Shown piece after piece: positions 24,126 to 32,110 of a stretch of 64,000 nucleotides of DNA (position 1 is the stretch's first letter; each line of letters opens with the position of its first letter). The notes under the pieces are model-generated. The model did no database searches. It was not told the origin of the DNA and worked only from the letters and a program-made list of their open reading frames with translations. Position numbers and translations under genes: made by a program. Source of the DNA: an uncultured Eubacteriales bacterium (lineage in GTDB: Bacteria > Bacillota > Clostridia > Christensenellales > CAG-138); contig CADCJW010000001.1 of assembly GCA_902801845.1 (NCBI GenBank), positions 80,376 to 144,375 on the forward strand, written 5' to 3'.

Positions 24126-25685
24126 TTATTTTCCGGTGGGCATGGGATGCCCGTTCTCCTCAAGGGGCGTAGGGTGGCTGTAGAAGACGATGTTCCCCCC
24201 ATCGTCCCGGCCGATGGAAACATTTTTCTCCGTCTCCGGAATGGGCAGGGTGTCGAAACAGCGGCCGACGCTGTCATAAAGCACCAGTGTCTCCCCCGCG
24301 CCCAGGGAGAAGGAGGCATGCAGTTCCCCTTCTGTCCGGTCCTTGCCCGACAAAAACACCAGCAAAAAATCACCGGGCGCCACCGCCACATCGGGCAGCG
24401 GCCACTTGGTCATCTTTTCCGGGTTGTCGCTCAGATACCAGCCGCTCAGGGAAATGGGTTCCGAGCCGGCGTTCATCAGCTCCACAAAATCGGAATGGTC
24501 CCCATCCTCGTCCAGGATGCTTCTTTCATTTCGATAAAGGGCTTCATGAATGTGGAGCCCATGGAAGGGATCGACCATGGCCGTGGGCGAAAGATCCTGC
24601 AGGATGTCCTCGTCCCAAGGGGCCGCTCCCGGCGTGGGCCTAAGGCAGTAGCCCCAGCTTCCACCGGTGCGCTTGGCCCAGGCGACGTCGGCGCTCAAAG
24701 CCGGAAAGGCTACGTGGTCCAGGGTATAGCCGTTGGCGTCGAAGAGATACAGCTCCTCTCCCCGGGAGGAAAGGCCCTGGTCGATGCGCACATGCCCCTC
24801 CGCCGAGCAGGCCTTGCGGCCGCAGCACACGATGAGATAGGCGCCGGGCGCAAGCTCCGCCTCCGGGAAATTCTGCTTATCCGCTTCCGTCATGTCGTCC
24901 GTCAGGGTGAATCCGGCCAGCGGAACGGGAACGTCGTTGGGATTGTACAGCTCCACCCATTCCGTGCAGCCCTCGCAGCCAACCGCCGATAAGGACGTCT
25001 TGTTCTTTGAAACGATCTCGGTGATCAGGATGTCCGGCGAACGGGGGGGGGCTTCTTCCACCTTCTCCTGCACTTCCTCCTCTTTCATCAGCTGGGAGGA
25101 AAGGGGCGGCTCAGCCGTGATGTTGCCGGTGTTGGCCTCGCCCGGCGTGGGCAGATCGCAGTAGCCATAGGTGCCGTCCGCCCGCCGCGCGTAGGAGACG
25201 TCTCGGATCAGGGGCGGAACGATCAGGGAGGGGCCCTCCTCCATGTGGGCGTTGAGGATGGTCAGCGTCTCCCCGGACTTTTTCAGGGAGAAAGCGACGC
25301 AGTTGGCGCCATCCTTCTTGTTGGCGTAAAGGAGATAGTATTCCCCGGGGGAAAGGACCACGTCCGGCAGCTGGGTGGCCTTCTGAGGCGCTTCCACGTT
25401 GTCCGTGATGTAGTAGTTGCTCAAATGGACGCTGCTGTCAGACCCGTTGTACAGTTCGATCCAATCCGGGCTCCCGTATACCTCGTCCTGGAGGCTGAGC
25501 TGATTGCTGGTCACCACCTCGTTGATGCAAAGAGCGTCTGCCGGCGGAGCATATAGCAGCTCCTCCGCCTTTTCGCAGGCGGAACAGGCAGCCAGAACGC
25601 ATAGCAGGAGGAGGAAAAACCGGATTCGATTGTTGTTCGTATGCTTCATATTTTCAATATCTTTTCCGAAAAGGGGATCGTTCAT
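24126..25685 (-). CDS. Lipoprotein with three lamin-tail (LTD) domains
   Basis: After a signal peptide with lipobox (LLLCVLAAC) come three repeats of the lamin-tail Ig-like fold: INEVVTSNQ..DWIELYNGSD..LSNYYITD, ITEIVSKNK..EWVELYNPND..LAGFTLTD and IHEALYRNER..DFVELMNAGS..LSGWYLSD, each closing with an LSPGEYYLL-like strand and a PTPG(E/A) linker. Such domains occur on bacterial surface proteins and extracellular nucleases, often as binding or scaffolding modules; no catalytic domain is present here. The ATG at 25685 has AGAAGGGA upstream; an ATG at 25649 would give a shorter signal peptide. Probably displayed on the cell surface. Confidence 0.85.
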   Translation of the reverse strand: MNDPLFGKDIENMKHTNNNRIRFFLLLLCVLAACSACEKAEELLYAPPADALCINEVVTSNQLSLQDEVYGSPDWIELYNGSDSSVHLSNYYITDNVEAPQKATQLPDVVLSPGEYYLLYANKKDGANCVAFSLKKSGETLTILNAHMEEGPSLIVPPLIRDVSYARRADGTYGYCDLPTPGEANTGNITAEPPLSSQLMKEEEVQEKVEEAPPRSPDILITEIVSKNKTSLSAVGCEGCTEWVELYNPNDVPVPLAGFTLTDDMTEADKQNFPEAELAPGAYLIVCCGRKACSAEGHVRIDQGLSSRGEELYLFDANGYTLDHVAFPALSADVAWAKRTGGSWGYCLRPTPGAAPWDEDILQDLSPTAMVDPFHGLHIHEALYRNERSILDEDGDHSDFVELMNAGSEPISLSGWYLSDNPEKMTKWPLPDVAVAPGDFLLVFLSGKDRTEGELHASFSLGAGETLVLYDSVGRCFDTLPIPETEKNVSIGRDDGGNIVFYSHPTPLEENGHPMPTGK

Positions 25686-25706
25686 TCGACATATCCCTTC
25701 TAAAAA

Positions 25707-25744
25707 GGAACGCCTTTTTACGGTGATTCTATCACAGGCGTTCC
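25707..25744 (-). terminator. Terminator after the DUF2877-like gene
   Basis: GGAACGCC (25707-25714) pairs with GGCGTTCC (25737-25744); TTTTTAG follows on the minus strand. The loop holds GGTGATTCTATCAC, which can itself pair. Confidence 0.8.
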
Positions 25745-25773
25745 CGTTTCACAAGAAAAAGAAGTCAACAGCC

Positions 25774-26664
25774 TCAGGACAGGGCATTTTTCAAATACAG
25801 ATCGTGGAGGGCGATGCTGATGCCCACCAGGAAGTTCACGCCGTTGGGGCCCTTGGCCATCTGATTTCCCCAGGCGGTGATGGAGGTATAGGGGATGTCG
25901 GAAAACAGGCTCCGCAGCAGTTGGAAGCAATCCTCCGCCACCAGCCCTTCCCCCGCCTGCAGCAGGGCGATCGCCCCGTTTTCATTGGTGTTGGCGGCGC
26001 CGCCGGCTCCCGCCGCCCGGGTCATGCCCAAGACGGTCTCCCGCCCCCGGCCCAGGGCATAGGACAGACAGGAGAAACAGGCCATGTATCCGCACAGCAG
26101 CGCGTCGGAGGCGGGCACGATGCCGCTGCCGAAGCCGGAGCAGTTGGCGGCGGCCTGCTGGATATGCCCTTCGTCCTGCTCAAAGAAAGCGGCGGAAAGC
26201 TCCTGAACGGGCTCCCGAAGCTTTTGCAGCTCCGGGGCGCTGTCCGGATCGATCACCAGCATAGAGAGGTCCTCGTTGGCGGAGCAGCGCTCGATGATCC
26301 GGTGGATGTACCGGGCGCGAATGGACAGATCCACCGGCAAAAACAGGTTCACCATGCATTCGATGGACAAGTCCACGTCCTCGGCCAGCGTCACGTCCAC
26401 ATAGAAATCCACGTCGGGGACGGCGATGCCCTTCTTGTCCATGAGCACGTCCATGCCCGTCTCAAATCCCATGGCGGTGAAGGGTTGGACCCCGCTGATC
26501 CGGCAGGAGAAGGGCTGCAGCGCCCCCGCGTTCAGCACGCTGACGGTGCCGAAGGATGCTTCCACATCCAACCGCTCCCCCGTGATCGCCGTGATGCGGC
26601 CGGAGTACTCTCCCGCCCGCAGATAGGAATGGAACCGCTTGCAGATTCGTTCGGCTGTTTCCAT
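25774..26664 (-). CDS. DUF2877-like protein (AllH / oxamate carbamoyltransferase subunit family?)
   Basis: The 296-residue soluble protein has GFGSGIVPASDALLCGYMA near residue 170, which looks like the GxGxGLTPxGDDFLxG motif of DUF2877. Members of that family (AllH) take part in oxamate carbamoyl transfer in allantoin breakdown, next to carbamate kinase. A carbamate kinase gene lies 1.6 kb away (28313), which makes such a role attractive. However the Gly-Asp-Asp of the motif is replaced by Ala-Ser-Asp, and no AllF/AllG partners are in the window, so I treat the function as unproven. Confidence 0.5.
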   Translation of the reverse strand: METAERICKRFHSYLRAGEYSGRITAITGERLDVEASFGTVSVLNAGALQPFSCRISGVQPFTAMGFETGMDVLMDKKGIAVPDVDFYVDVTLAEDVDLSIECMVNLFLPVDLSIRARYIHRIIERCSANEDLSMLVIDPDSAPELQKLREPVQELSAAFFEQDEGHIQQAAANCSGFGSGIVPASDALLCGYMACFSCLSYALGRGRETVLGMTRAAGAGGAANTNENGAIALLQAGEGLVAEDCFQLLRSLFSDIPYTSITAWGNQMAKGPNGVNFLVGISIALHDLYLKNALS

Positions 26665-26723
26665 GGTTCGCCTTGTGACCTCGCCTTTTGAAGTATGGAT
26701 ACATGGGTTAGTTTAGGGCAGTA

Positions 26724-26747
26724 AAAAAGCGCTGTAAAGCGCTTTTT
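26724..26747 (-). terminator. Terminator after the lgt operon
   Basis: AAAAAGCGC and GCGCTTTTT enclose a TGTAAA loop, followed by TTTTTT on the minus strand; it follows the small lipoprotein gene. Confidence 0.85.
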
Positions 26748-26772
26748 GATGAATTCACGTTTTGTTTACCGA

Positions 26773-27318
26773 TCAGGAGGGATTGAAGGGGGCCGTCTGT
26801 TCGATCTGAAAGGTCAACTGCTGGATGTTCACCTCGGACAGGATCTCCGCATAGATCCGGTTTGCTCCTACGGCCAGGGTAAGCCCCCCCTTTGCCGTAT
26901 GGAGCTGCCCGAAGCCCACCAGCTTCTCGTCCCCGTCGTAGAAACAGACCCGAGCTTCCCCGCTCAGGGTCCCGTCAAAGGAATTGGTGCAGATGCCGTC
27001 CAGATAGGAGTATCCGTCCTCCTCATAGATCCTAAGGTCCGAAAAGGCGAGATAATAGGTGAAATAGTGGGTCTCCTTATCCAAGATGGGGATGCCCCTT
27101 CGATCCGTGTGAAAATCCTCCCCCTGCACCGGCTCAAAGGTCACGGTGATCGGCTCCCGGGTGGGCGAGAGGGTGTGAAAGGCGGTGGCCGTAGGCGCCT
27201 GGGTCTCCGGCGTAGAATAGGAAAGCCAGGCGTCCTGCCGCACGCAGCCGTACCCCAGGAGCAGCAGAAAAAGCGAAGCTATACAGAATATGAGGATGTT
27301 TCTTCTCATCGTTCGCAT
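26773..27318 (-). CDS. Small lipoprotein, 181 aa, FxLYD-like fold?
   Basis: An N-terminal signal with lipobox LGYGC (Cys25) is followed by a Thr/Pro-rich linker and a beta-rich domain of about 120 residues (FTYYLAFSDLRIYEED, GICTNSFDGTLSGEARVCFYDGDEKLV). This pattern resembles FxLYD-type extracellular domains, with a strand pattern for an Ig-like sandwich. Its start lies 4 bases after lgt, the enzyme that lipidates such proteins, so it is likely co-transcribed and a direct Lgt substrate. Role unknown. Confidence 0.7.
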   Translation of the reverse strand: MRTMRRNILIFCIASLFLLLLGYGCVRQDAWLSYSTPETQAPTATAFHTLSPTREPITVTFEPVQGEDFHTDRRGIPILDKETHYFTYYLAFSDLRIYEEDGYSYLDGICTNSFDGTLSGEARVCFYDGDEKLVGFGQLHTAKGGLTLAVGANRIYAEILSEVNIQQLTFQIEQTAPFNPS

Positions 27319-27322
27319 CGTC

Positions 27323-28174
27323 TTATTGGAGCCCTTGATCCTCTTTCGGCGTCATCTCAAAAGGCTCTTCTGATCCCTGGGGCTCCTCCGGCATGCTTTC
27401 AGCAGGCTCAGCCGGGGTCGGAGGATCCGTCCGCTTCCCCTTCATCACCAGGCAAACAATGCACAGGGCGGCGATAACCAGCTCCCAGATCTGGTCGAAG
27501 GCGATGGGGCCAACCATAGCCTTGTCCACACGGATGGCGTCGATGACGAACCTGCCCAGACAGAACAGCAGCGCCATGAGGGGGAAACGGGCCCCCACCC
27601 GCCGGATCTTCCGGCGAAACAGGGCGTAGTAAAGCACGATCAACACGACGCACAGCAAAAACTCATAGAAGAACGCGGCGTAATGGATGGCCATATCGTC
27701 CCCGATGGTGGCCAGGGGGAACCATTTGAGCCCCGATTTTTCCACCAGAGGCCCATAATGGGACCGGTTGAAAAAGTCTCCCCAGACGGCAATGCCCAGC
27801 CCCGCGAAGACGCCGGGCGCGGCGATATCCGTCATCTCTCCCGGGGAGACCTTGCGCAGCCCCAGATACACGAGGATGGCCGCCGCCGCGAAGAGGAGCC
27901 CTCCAAAGAAGGACAGCCCGGGCCGGGTCAGATCGAAGAAATCCTTCCAGGCGACCTCATGGCAAAGGCAGGCGAACAGCCGCGCCCCCAGGGCCCCGAA
28001 AGGCATCCCCAGGATGCACAGATCCAGGGCGATATCCTTGGGAACGGAGCGCCCCTTTGAGCGCAGGTCCGTGACAAACATGGCGACGGCGATGCCGACG
28101 GCCAGCAGGATGGCATACCAGTAGACGTGGAATTTGCCGATGGAAAATGCAATTTCAAAATCAGGGCTCCTCAT
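27323..28174 (-). CDS. lgt: Prolipoprotein diacylglyceryl transferase
   Basis: The 283-residue membrane enzyme transfers diacylglycerol to the lipobox cysteine. It has seven hydrophobic segments and the family motifs HVYWYAILLAVGI near the N-terminus, GARLFACLCHE, FFGGLLFA, IAVWGDFFNRSHYG and HYAAFFYEFLLC. A C-terminal acidic, Pro-rich extension of about 35 residues is longer than usual. GGGAGG precedes the ATG. At least three lipoproteins in this window need this step. Confidence 0.94.
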   Translation of the reverse strand: MRSPDFEIAFSIGKFHVYWYAILLAVGIAVAMFVTDLRSKGRSVPKDIALDLCILGMPFGALGARLFACLCHEVAWKDFFDLTRPGLSFFGGLLFAAAAILVYLGLRKVSPGEMTDIAAPGVFAGLGIAVWGDFFNRSHYGPLVEKSGLKWFPLATIGDDMAIHYAAFFYEFLLCVVLIVLYYALFRRKIRRVGARFPLMALLFCLGRFVIDAIRVDKAMVGPIAFDQIWELVIAALCIVCLVMKGKRTDPPTPAEPAESMPEEPQGSEEPFEMTPKEDQGLQ

Positions 28175-28201
28175 AACAGCCTCCCTTTCGCGTTCAAAGG
28201 T

Positions 28202-28230
28202 ATCATACCATATATTCTGCAGGGTATCAA
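28202..28230 (-). promoter_or_regulatory. Promoter of lgt
   Basis: TTGATA (28225-28230), 17-base spacer and TATGAT (28202-28207), about 28 bases before the lgt start; divergent from the arcC promoter. Confidence 0.7.
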
Positions 28231-28240
28231 CCTTTCAAAG

Positions 28241-28269
28241 TTGACACTCTTCCCTTCCTGTTCTATAAT
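28241..28269 (+). promoter_or_regulatory. Consensus promoter of arcC
   Basis: TTGACA (28241-28246), exactly 17 bases, TATAAT (28264-28269). Both boxes are perfect, implying strong expression. AATCAAATC occurs twice just downstream (28267 and 28282), which could be an operator. Confidence 0.85.
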
Positions 28270-28312
28270 CAAATCGGGTAGAATCAAATCTTGTAAAGCG
28301 GAAAGGAATGCT

Positions 28313-29254
28313 ATGAAAAGAATCGTGATCGCCCTGGGCGGAAACGCCCTCCAGGAAGCTGGCAAGCCGGCCACCGCCGAGTCCCAGCTGGAAGTGGTTG
28401 AAAAGACCTCGGCCTACATCGCCGACATCATCGAAGCCGGATACGACGTGGTCATCGCCCACGGCAACGGCCCCCAGGTGGGCCGGATCGTGCTGCAAAA
28501 CGAATCGGCTTCCAACGTGACCCCCGCCATGCCCTTCGACGTGTGCGGCGCCATGAGCCAGGGGTACATCGGCTATCATATCCAGCAGGGCCTCTCCAAG
28601 ATACTTCGGCAGCGGGGCATCCAGAAGCAGGTGGTCACCCTGGTGACCCAGGTGGTGGTGGACAGGAACGATCCCAAGTTCCAGAATCCCAGCAAGCCCA
28701 TCGGCCCCTTCTACACGAAGGAGGAGGCGGACAGGATCGCCGCGGAGAAGGGCTACACCATGAAGGAGGACGCCGGCCGCGGCTATCGCCGGGTGGTGGC
28801 TTCCCCCCTGCCTGTTGAGATCGTGGAGCTGGACGCCGTGAAGGCCCTGGAAAAAGCCGGCTTCGTGGTGGTCACCGTGGGCGGCGGCGGCATCCCGGTG
28901 GTCAAGAACGACGACGGGACCCTCTCCGGCACGGCAGCCGTCATCGACAAGGATCTGGCCAGTGAAAAGCTGGCGGAGGATCTGGATGCCGACGCGCTGG
29001 TCATCCTCACCGCGGTGGAGAACGTGTCCATCAACTATAAGAAGCCCGATCAGAAGGACCTTTCCGCCCTGTCCGTGGAGGATGCGAAGCGGTATATTGC
29101 GGAAGGCCAGTTTGCCCCCGGGTCCATGCTCCCCAAGGTGGAGGCGGCCATGAAGTTCGCTTCGAGCAAGCCGGAGCGCAAGTGCATCATCACCTCCCTG
29201 GAAAAGGCGGTGGATGCCCTGAACGGGGTGGCAGGCACCACTGTTTCCCTCTAA
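28313..29254 (+). CDS. arcC: Carbamate kinase
   Basis: The 313-residue amino-acid-kinase-fold enzyme makes ATP from carbamoyl phosphate and ADP. It starts KRIVIALGGNALQ, then has VIAHGNGPQVG (about residues 48-58), VTVGGGGIPVV, AVIDKDLASEKLA and ALVILTAVENV. The true start is the ATG at 28313 with GGAAAGGA upstream; earlier in-frame codons lie within the promoter. In purine- or arginine-fermenting anaerobes it is the energy-yielding last step. Here no arginine deiminase gene is visible, but purine catabolic genes lie 15 kb upstream. Confidence 0.96.
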   Translation: MKRIVIALGGNALQEAGKPATAESQLEVVEKTSAYIADIIEAGYDVVIAHGNGPQVGRIVLQNESASNVTPAMPFDVCGAMSQGYIGYHIQQGLSKILRQRGIQKQVVTLVTQVVVDRNDPKFQNPSKPIGPFYTKEEADRIAAEKGYTMKEDAGRGYRRVVASPLPVEIVELDAVKALEKAGFVVVTVGGGGIPVVKNDDGTLSGTAAVIDKDLASEKLAEDLDADALVILTAVENVSINYKKPDQKDLSALSVEDAKRYIAEGQFAPGSMLPKVEAAMKFASSKPERKCIITSLEKAVDALNGVAGTTVSL

Positions 29255-29327
29255 ACCCGACTTATCCCAGTTATCCACTCTTTCCACAGTATCCACAATC
29301 ATCATTTTTTTTAGCAAGGAGGCACCC

Positions 29328-30602
29328 ATGAAACCCTATGCATCCCTCACAAAAGACGAGCAGCGCGCGGAACTCAAGGCGCTGCAGGAAAAGTATGCCG
29401 AGATCAAGGCCAAGGGCCTGAGCCTGAACATGGCCCGCGGCAAGCCCTCTTCGGAGCAGCTGGACATCGTCAGCGACATGCTGACCGTCCTTTCCAAGGC
29501 CGATGATTGCTACGACGGCAAACTGGACGTGCGCAACTACGGCGAGCTGCTGGGCATCCCCAGCGCCCGAGCCCTGTTCGCCGACATTTTGGACACCGTG
29601 CCCGAGAAGGTCATCGTGGGCGGCAGCGCCTCGCTGCAGCTCATGTTCGACCTCATCAGCAAGGCCTATACCCACGGCCTGCTCCACTCTCCCGCCCCCT
29701 GGGCCAAGCTCGACAAGGTCAAGTTCCTCTGCCCGGTCCCCGGCTATGACCGCCACTTCACCGTGAGCGCTTCCTTCGGCATGGAGCTCATCCCGGTCCC
29801 CATGACCGAATTCGGCCCCGATATGGACTTTGTGGAGAACGCCGTGAAGGATCCCGACGTAAAGGGTATCTGGTGCGTGCCCAAGTACTCCAACCCCGAC
29901 GGCATCATCTATTCCGCCGAGACCATCGACCGCTTCATCCACTTGAAGCCCGCCGCCCCCGACTTCGCCGTCATGTGGGACAACGCCTACTGCATCCATG
30001 AGGTCATCGGCGACTACGTGCCCTTCCCCGACATCCTGTCCCTGGCCGCCGCCGCGGGCACGGAGGACATGTTCTACGAGTTCGCCTCCACCAGCAAGGT
30101 CACCTTCCCCGGTGCGGGCATCTCCTGCATGGCTTCCAGCGTGGCCAACATCGAGCACGTCAAGAAGATCCTCAATGCCCAGATCATCAGCTTTGACAAG
30201 GTGAACCAGCTGCGGCACGTGAAGTTCCTGAAGAACAAGGAGAACACTTTGGCTCTCATGAAGAAGCACGCTTCCGTGCTGGGGCCCAAGTTCACCGCCG
30301 TGCTGGACGCTTTAGACAAGGAGATCGCGCCTCTCGACATCGCCACCTGGCGTCGGCCCAAGGGCGGCTACTTTGTCAGCTTCTACGCCATGCCCGGCAC
30401 CGCCAGACGGGTGTTTACCCTGGCCAAGGAAGCAGGCCTCGTCATGACCAACGTGGGCGCCACCTATCCCTACGGCAAGGACCCCGATGACAGCAACCTG
30501 CGCATCGCCCCCTCCTATCCGCCTTTGGACGACCTGAAGAAGGCCATGGAGATCTTCTGCGTGTGCGTGAAGATCGCGGCCCTGGAGAAGCTGCTGGGCT
30601 GA
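29328..30602 (+). CDS. Aspartate-type aminotransferase (class I, MocR-like subgroup)
   Basis: The 424-residue PLP enzyme belongs to the PF12897 branch of aminotransferases. Visible features are LNMARGKPSSEQLD at the substrate side, WCVPKYSNPDG (cofactor Asn), WDNAYCIHE (Asp/Tyr pair), EFASTSKVTFPGAG (the PLP lysine in SKVTF, about residue 252) and PKGGYFVSF near the C-terminus. This subgroup has been shown in other species to act as aspartate aminotransferase. AAGGAGGC precedes the ATG. It has its own terminator and is 73 bases from arcC. Confidence 0.9.
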   Translation: MKPYASLTKDEQRAELKALQEKYAEIKAKGLSLNMARGKPSSEQLDIVSDMLTVLSKADDCYDGKLDVRNYGELLGIPSARALFADILDTVPEKVIVGGSASLQLMFDLISKAYTHGLLHSPAPWAKLDKVKFLCPVPGYDRHFTVSASFGMELIPVPMTEFGPDMDFVENAVKDPDVKGIWCVPKYSNPDGIIYSAETIDRFIHLKPAAPDFAVMWDNAYCIHEVIGDYVPFPDILSLAAAAGTEDMFYEFASTSKVTFPGAGISCMASSVANIEHVKKILNAQIISFDKVNQLRHVKFLKNKENTLALMKKHASVLGPKFTAVLDALDKEIAPLDIATWRRPKGGYFVSFYAMPGTARRVFTLAKEAGLVMTNVGATYPYGKDPDDSNLRIAPSYPPLDDLKKAMEIFCVCVKIAALEKLLG

Positions 30603-30616
30603 TCCACAAGAAAAAC

Positions 30617-30645
30617 AAAGGAGCTGCTTCAAAGGCGGCTCCTTT
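30617..30645 (+). terminator. Terminator of the aminotransferase gene
   Basis: AAAGGAGC (30617-30624) pairs with GCTCCTTT (30638-30645), followed by TCTAATG; it begins 14 bases after the stop. Confidence 0.75.
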
Positions 30646-30654
30646 TCTAATGCA

Positions 30655-30682
30655 AAAAAGCAAGCCCGAAAGCTTGCTTTTT
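30655..30682 (-). terminator. Terminator of tRNA-Leu
   Basis: AAAAAGCAAGC pairs with GCTTGCTTTTT around CCGAAA, directly after the tRNA CCA end; the minus strand ends with the T-tract. Confidence 0.85.
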
Positions 30683-30684
30683 GC

Positions 30685-30768
30685 TGGTGCGGTGGACGAG
30701 ACTTGAACTCGTACGCGCGAAGCACACGCACCTCAAACGTGCCTGTCTGCCAATTCCAGCACCACCGC
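30685..30768 (-). tRNA. tRNA-Leu (anticodon GAG)
   Basis: Cloverleaf with acceptor GCGGTGG/CCACCGC, D-arm with TGGCAGAC, anticodon stem CACGT/GCGTG enclosing TTGAGGT (anticodon GAG), a long class II variable arm, T-arm CGAGTTCAAGTCTCG and encoded CCA. The class II arm and GAG fit leucine (CUC/CUU). Confidence 0.93.
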
Positions 30769-30841
30769 GTGCTTTTGCATTATAGCGGAGGCGATCCGGT
30801 TTGTCAATGCTTCGCGTAAAAAACTTTTTTCAGCGCATACT

Positions 30842-32050
30842 ATGCCCATGAAATATGCGACGATCTATCTTTTGCTTATTTTTCTTGCGATCTGCGGGTG
30901 TTCTCGCCGGGAAAGCGCAGTGGAGACCAGCATCCGTTCCGCGGCCGAGGGGATGTCCGCGTCGGCCGCCCAGACAAGCATAGCGAACAGCTCCGTCAAC
31001 CTGCTCGTGGGAGGAGACCAGCTTCGTTTTACCCTGGCCGATCTGGGTGTAGACGGGGACGCCGACGAATGGCAGATGGACCAGGAGGCCTTTGCCGCCT
31101 TTTGTGAGCAGCTGAACGCCAAATACGGGAAACCGGCGAAGGATGCCCAGATGACCTTCTCCGAGGACCCGGCGGAGCCTCTGACGATCCTTGCGGAGGA
31201 AGACGGCGTGGCCATCGACGCAAAAGCGCTCCAGGCGAGCATCGCTGCATCCACGGACGGCGAGGACATTCCCGTTCATCTTCAGCCGATCAAAGCGGGC
31301 GTCACGGCCCAGTCGCTGAAGGAAAGGTATTCCCTCCTCTCCACCTACACCACCTCCTTCAAGGGCTCCACCCTGGGCCGTAAGAACCGAGTGAGCAACA
31401 TGGCCCTGGCGGTGTCCCGGATCAACGGCGTCGTGGTGGAGCCCGGGGAGGAATTCAGCATGAACGAGACCATATTGGACAGGACCAAGGAGAACGGCTA
31501 TTCTCTCGCCCCAGCCATCCGCAACGGCACCTATGAAAAGGAGTACGGCGGCGGCGTCTGCCAGGTCTCCTCCACCCTGTTCAACGCCGTGATGATGGCG
31601 GACCTTCCCGTGACGGAGCGGCACCACCACAGCTGGCCCATGACCTACGTGCCCATCGGCCGGGACGCCACCATCTCCACAGGCTATAAGGATTTCAAGT
31701 TCGTCAACGCCACGGCGGAGGAGCTCATCATCTTCGCTCACCTGGATCAAAAGGCCAAGACCGTCACCGTCCGGCTCTACGGGACCCATAGCCCCGACTT
31801 CGACCACATCGAGATCGAATCCAAGCGCACCGGCTCCCTGCCTGCCAAGGGGACGAAGCTCAAGTTGGACGAGAGCCTTCCCGCCGGCTCCCGGGTGGAG
31901 GAGCGCAAGGAGCGGCGGGGCCGTACCTCCGTCACCTATAAGAAGTATTACGACGCCGAGGGTACGCTGATCCGGCAGGAAACGGCCTACGAGGACACCT
32001 ACCCCTCCATCGAGGGGCTGATATACGTGTCCGCGGACATATATCGGTAG
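30842..32050 (+). CDS. VanW family protein with G5-like C-terminus (lipoprotein)
   Basis: The protein (402 residues) has a short signal with a lipobox-like AICGC, a variable linker, then the VanW domain (RVSNMALAVSRINGVVVEPGEEFSMNE, GYSLAPAIRNGTYEKEYGGGVCQVSSTLFNAV, about residues 185-245) and a C-terminal beta-rich G5-like part (ESLPAGSRVEERKERRGR). VanW proteins are surface proteins of unknown catalytic role, first named in a vancomycin-resistance cluster. No ribosome binding site is visible before either ATG (30842 or 30848); TACTAT overlaps the first codon, so a leaderless message starting at 30848 is possible. Confidence 0.85.
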   Translation: MPMKYATIYLLLIFLAICGCSRRESAVETSIRSAAEGMSASAAQTSIANSSVNLLVGGDQLRFTLADLGVDGDADEWQMDQEAFAAFCEQLNAKYGKPAKDAQMTFSEDPAEPLTILAEEDGVAIDAKALQASIAASTDGEDIPVHLQPIKAGVTAQSLKERYSLLSTYTTSFKGSTLGRKNRVSNMALAVSRINGVVVEPGEEFSMNETILDRTKENGYSLAPAIRNGTYEKEYGGGVCQVSSTLFNAVMMADLPVTERHHHSWPMTYVPIGRDATISTGYKDFKFVNATAEELIIFAHLDQKAKTVTVRLYGTHSPDFDHIEIESKRTGSLPAKGTKLKLDESLPAGSRVEERKERRGRTSVTYKKYYDAEGTLIRQETAYEDTYPSIEGLIYVSADIYR

Positions 32051-32056
32051 GCTCAT

Positions 32057-32085
32057 TTGACGACGTGGGGATTCGGTAGTATACT
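32057..32085 (+). promoter_or_regulatory. Promoter of yqeB
   Basis: TTGACG (32057-32062), 17-base spacer, TATACT (32080-32085), then AGGAG 9 bases before the ATG. It begins right after the VanW stop. Confidence 0.75.
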
Positions 32086-32110
32086 CTGAAAAAAACAGGA
32101 GTGTACCCCT

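Noticed and set aside
28127..28312. 62-residue N-terminal extension of carbamate kinase
   Set aside because: It crosses the lgt start and the consensus arcC promoter. The ATG at 28313 has an RBS and the canonical N-terminus.
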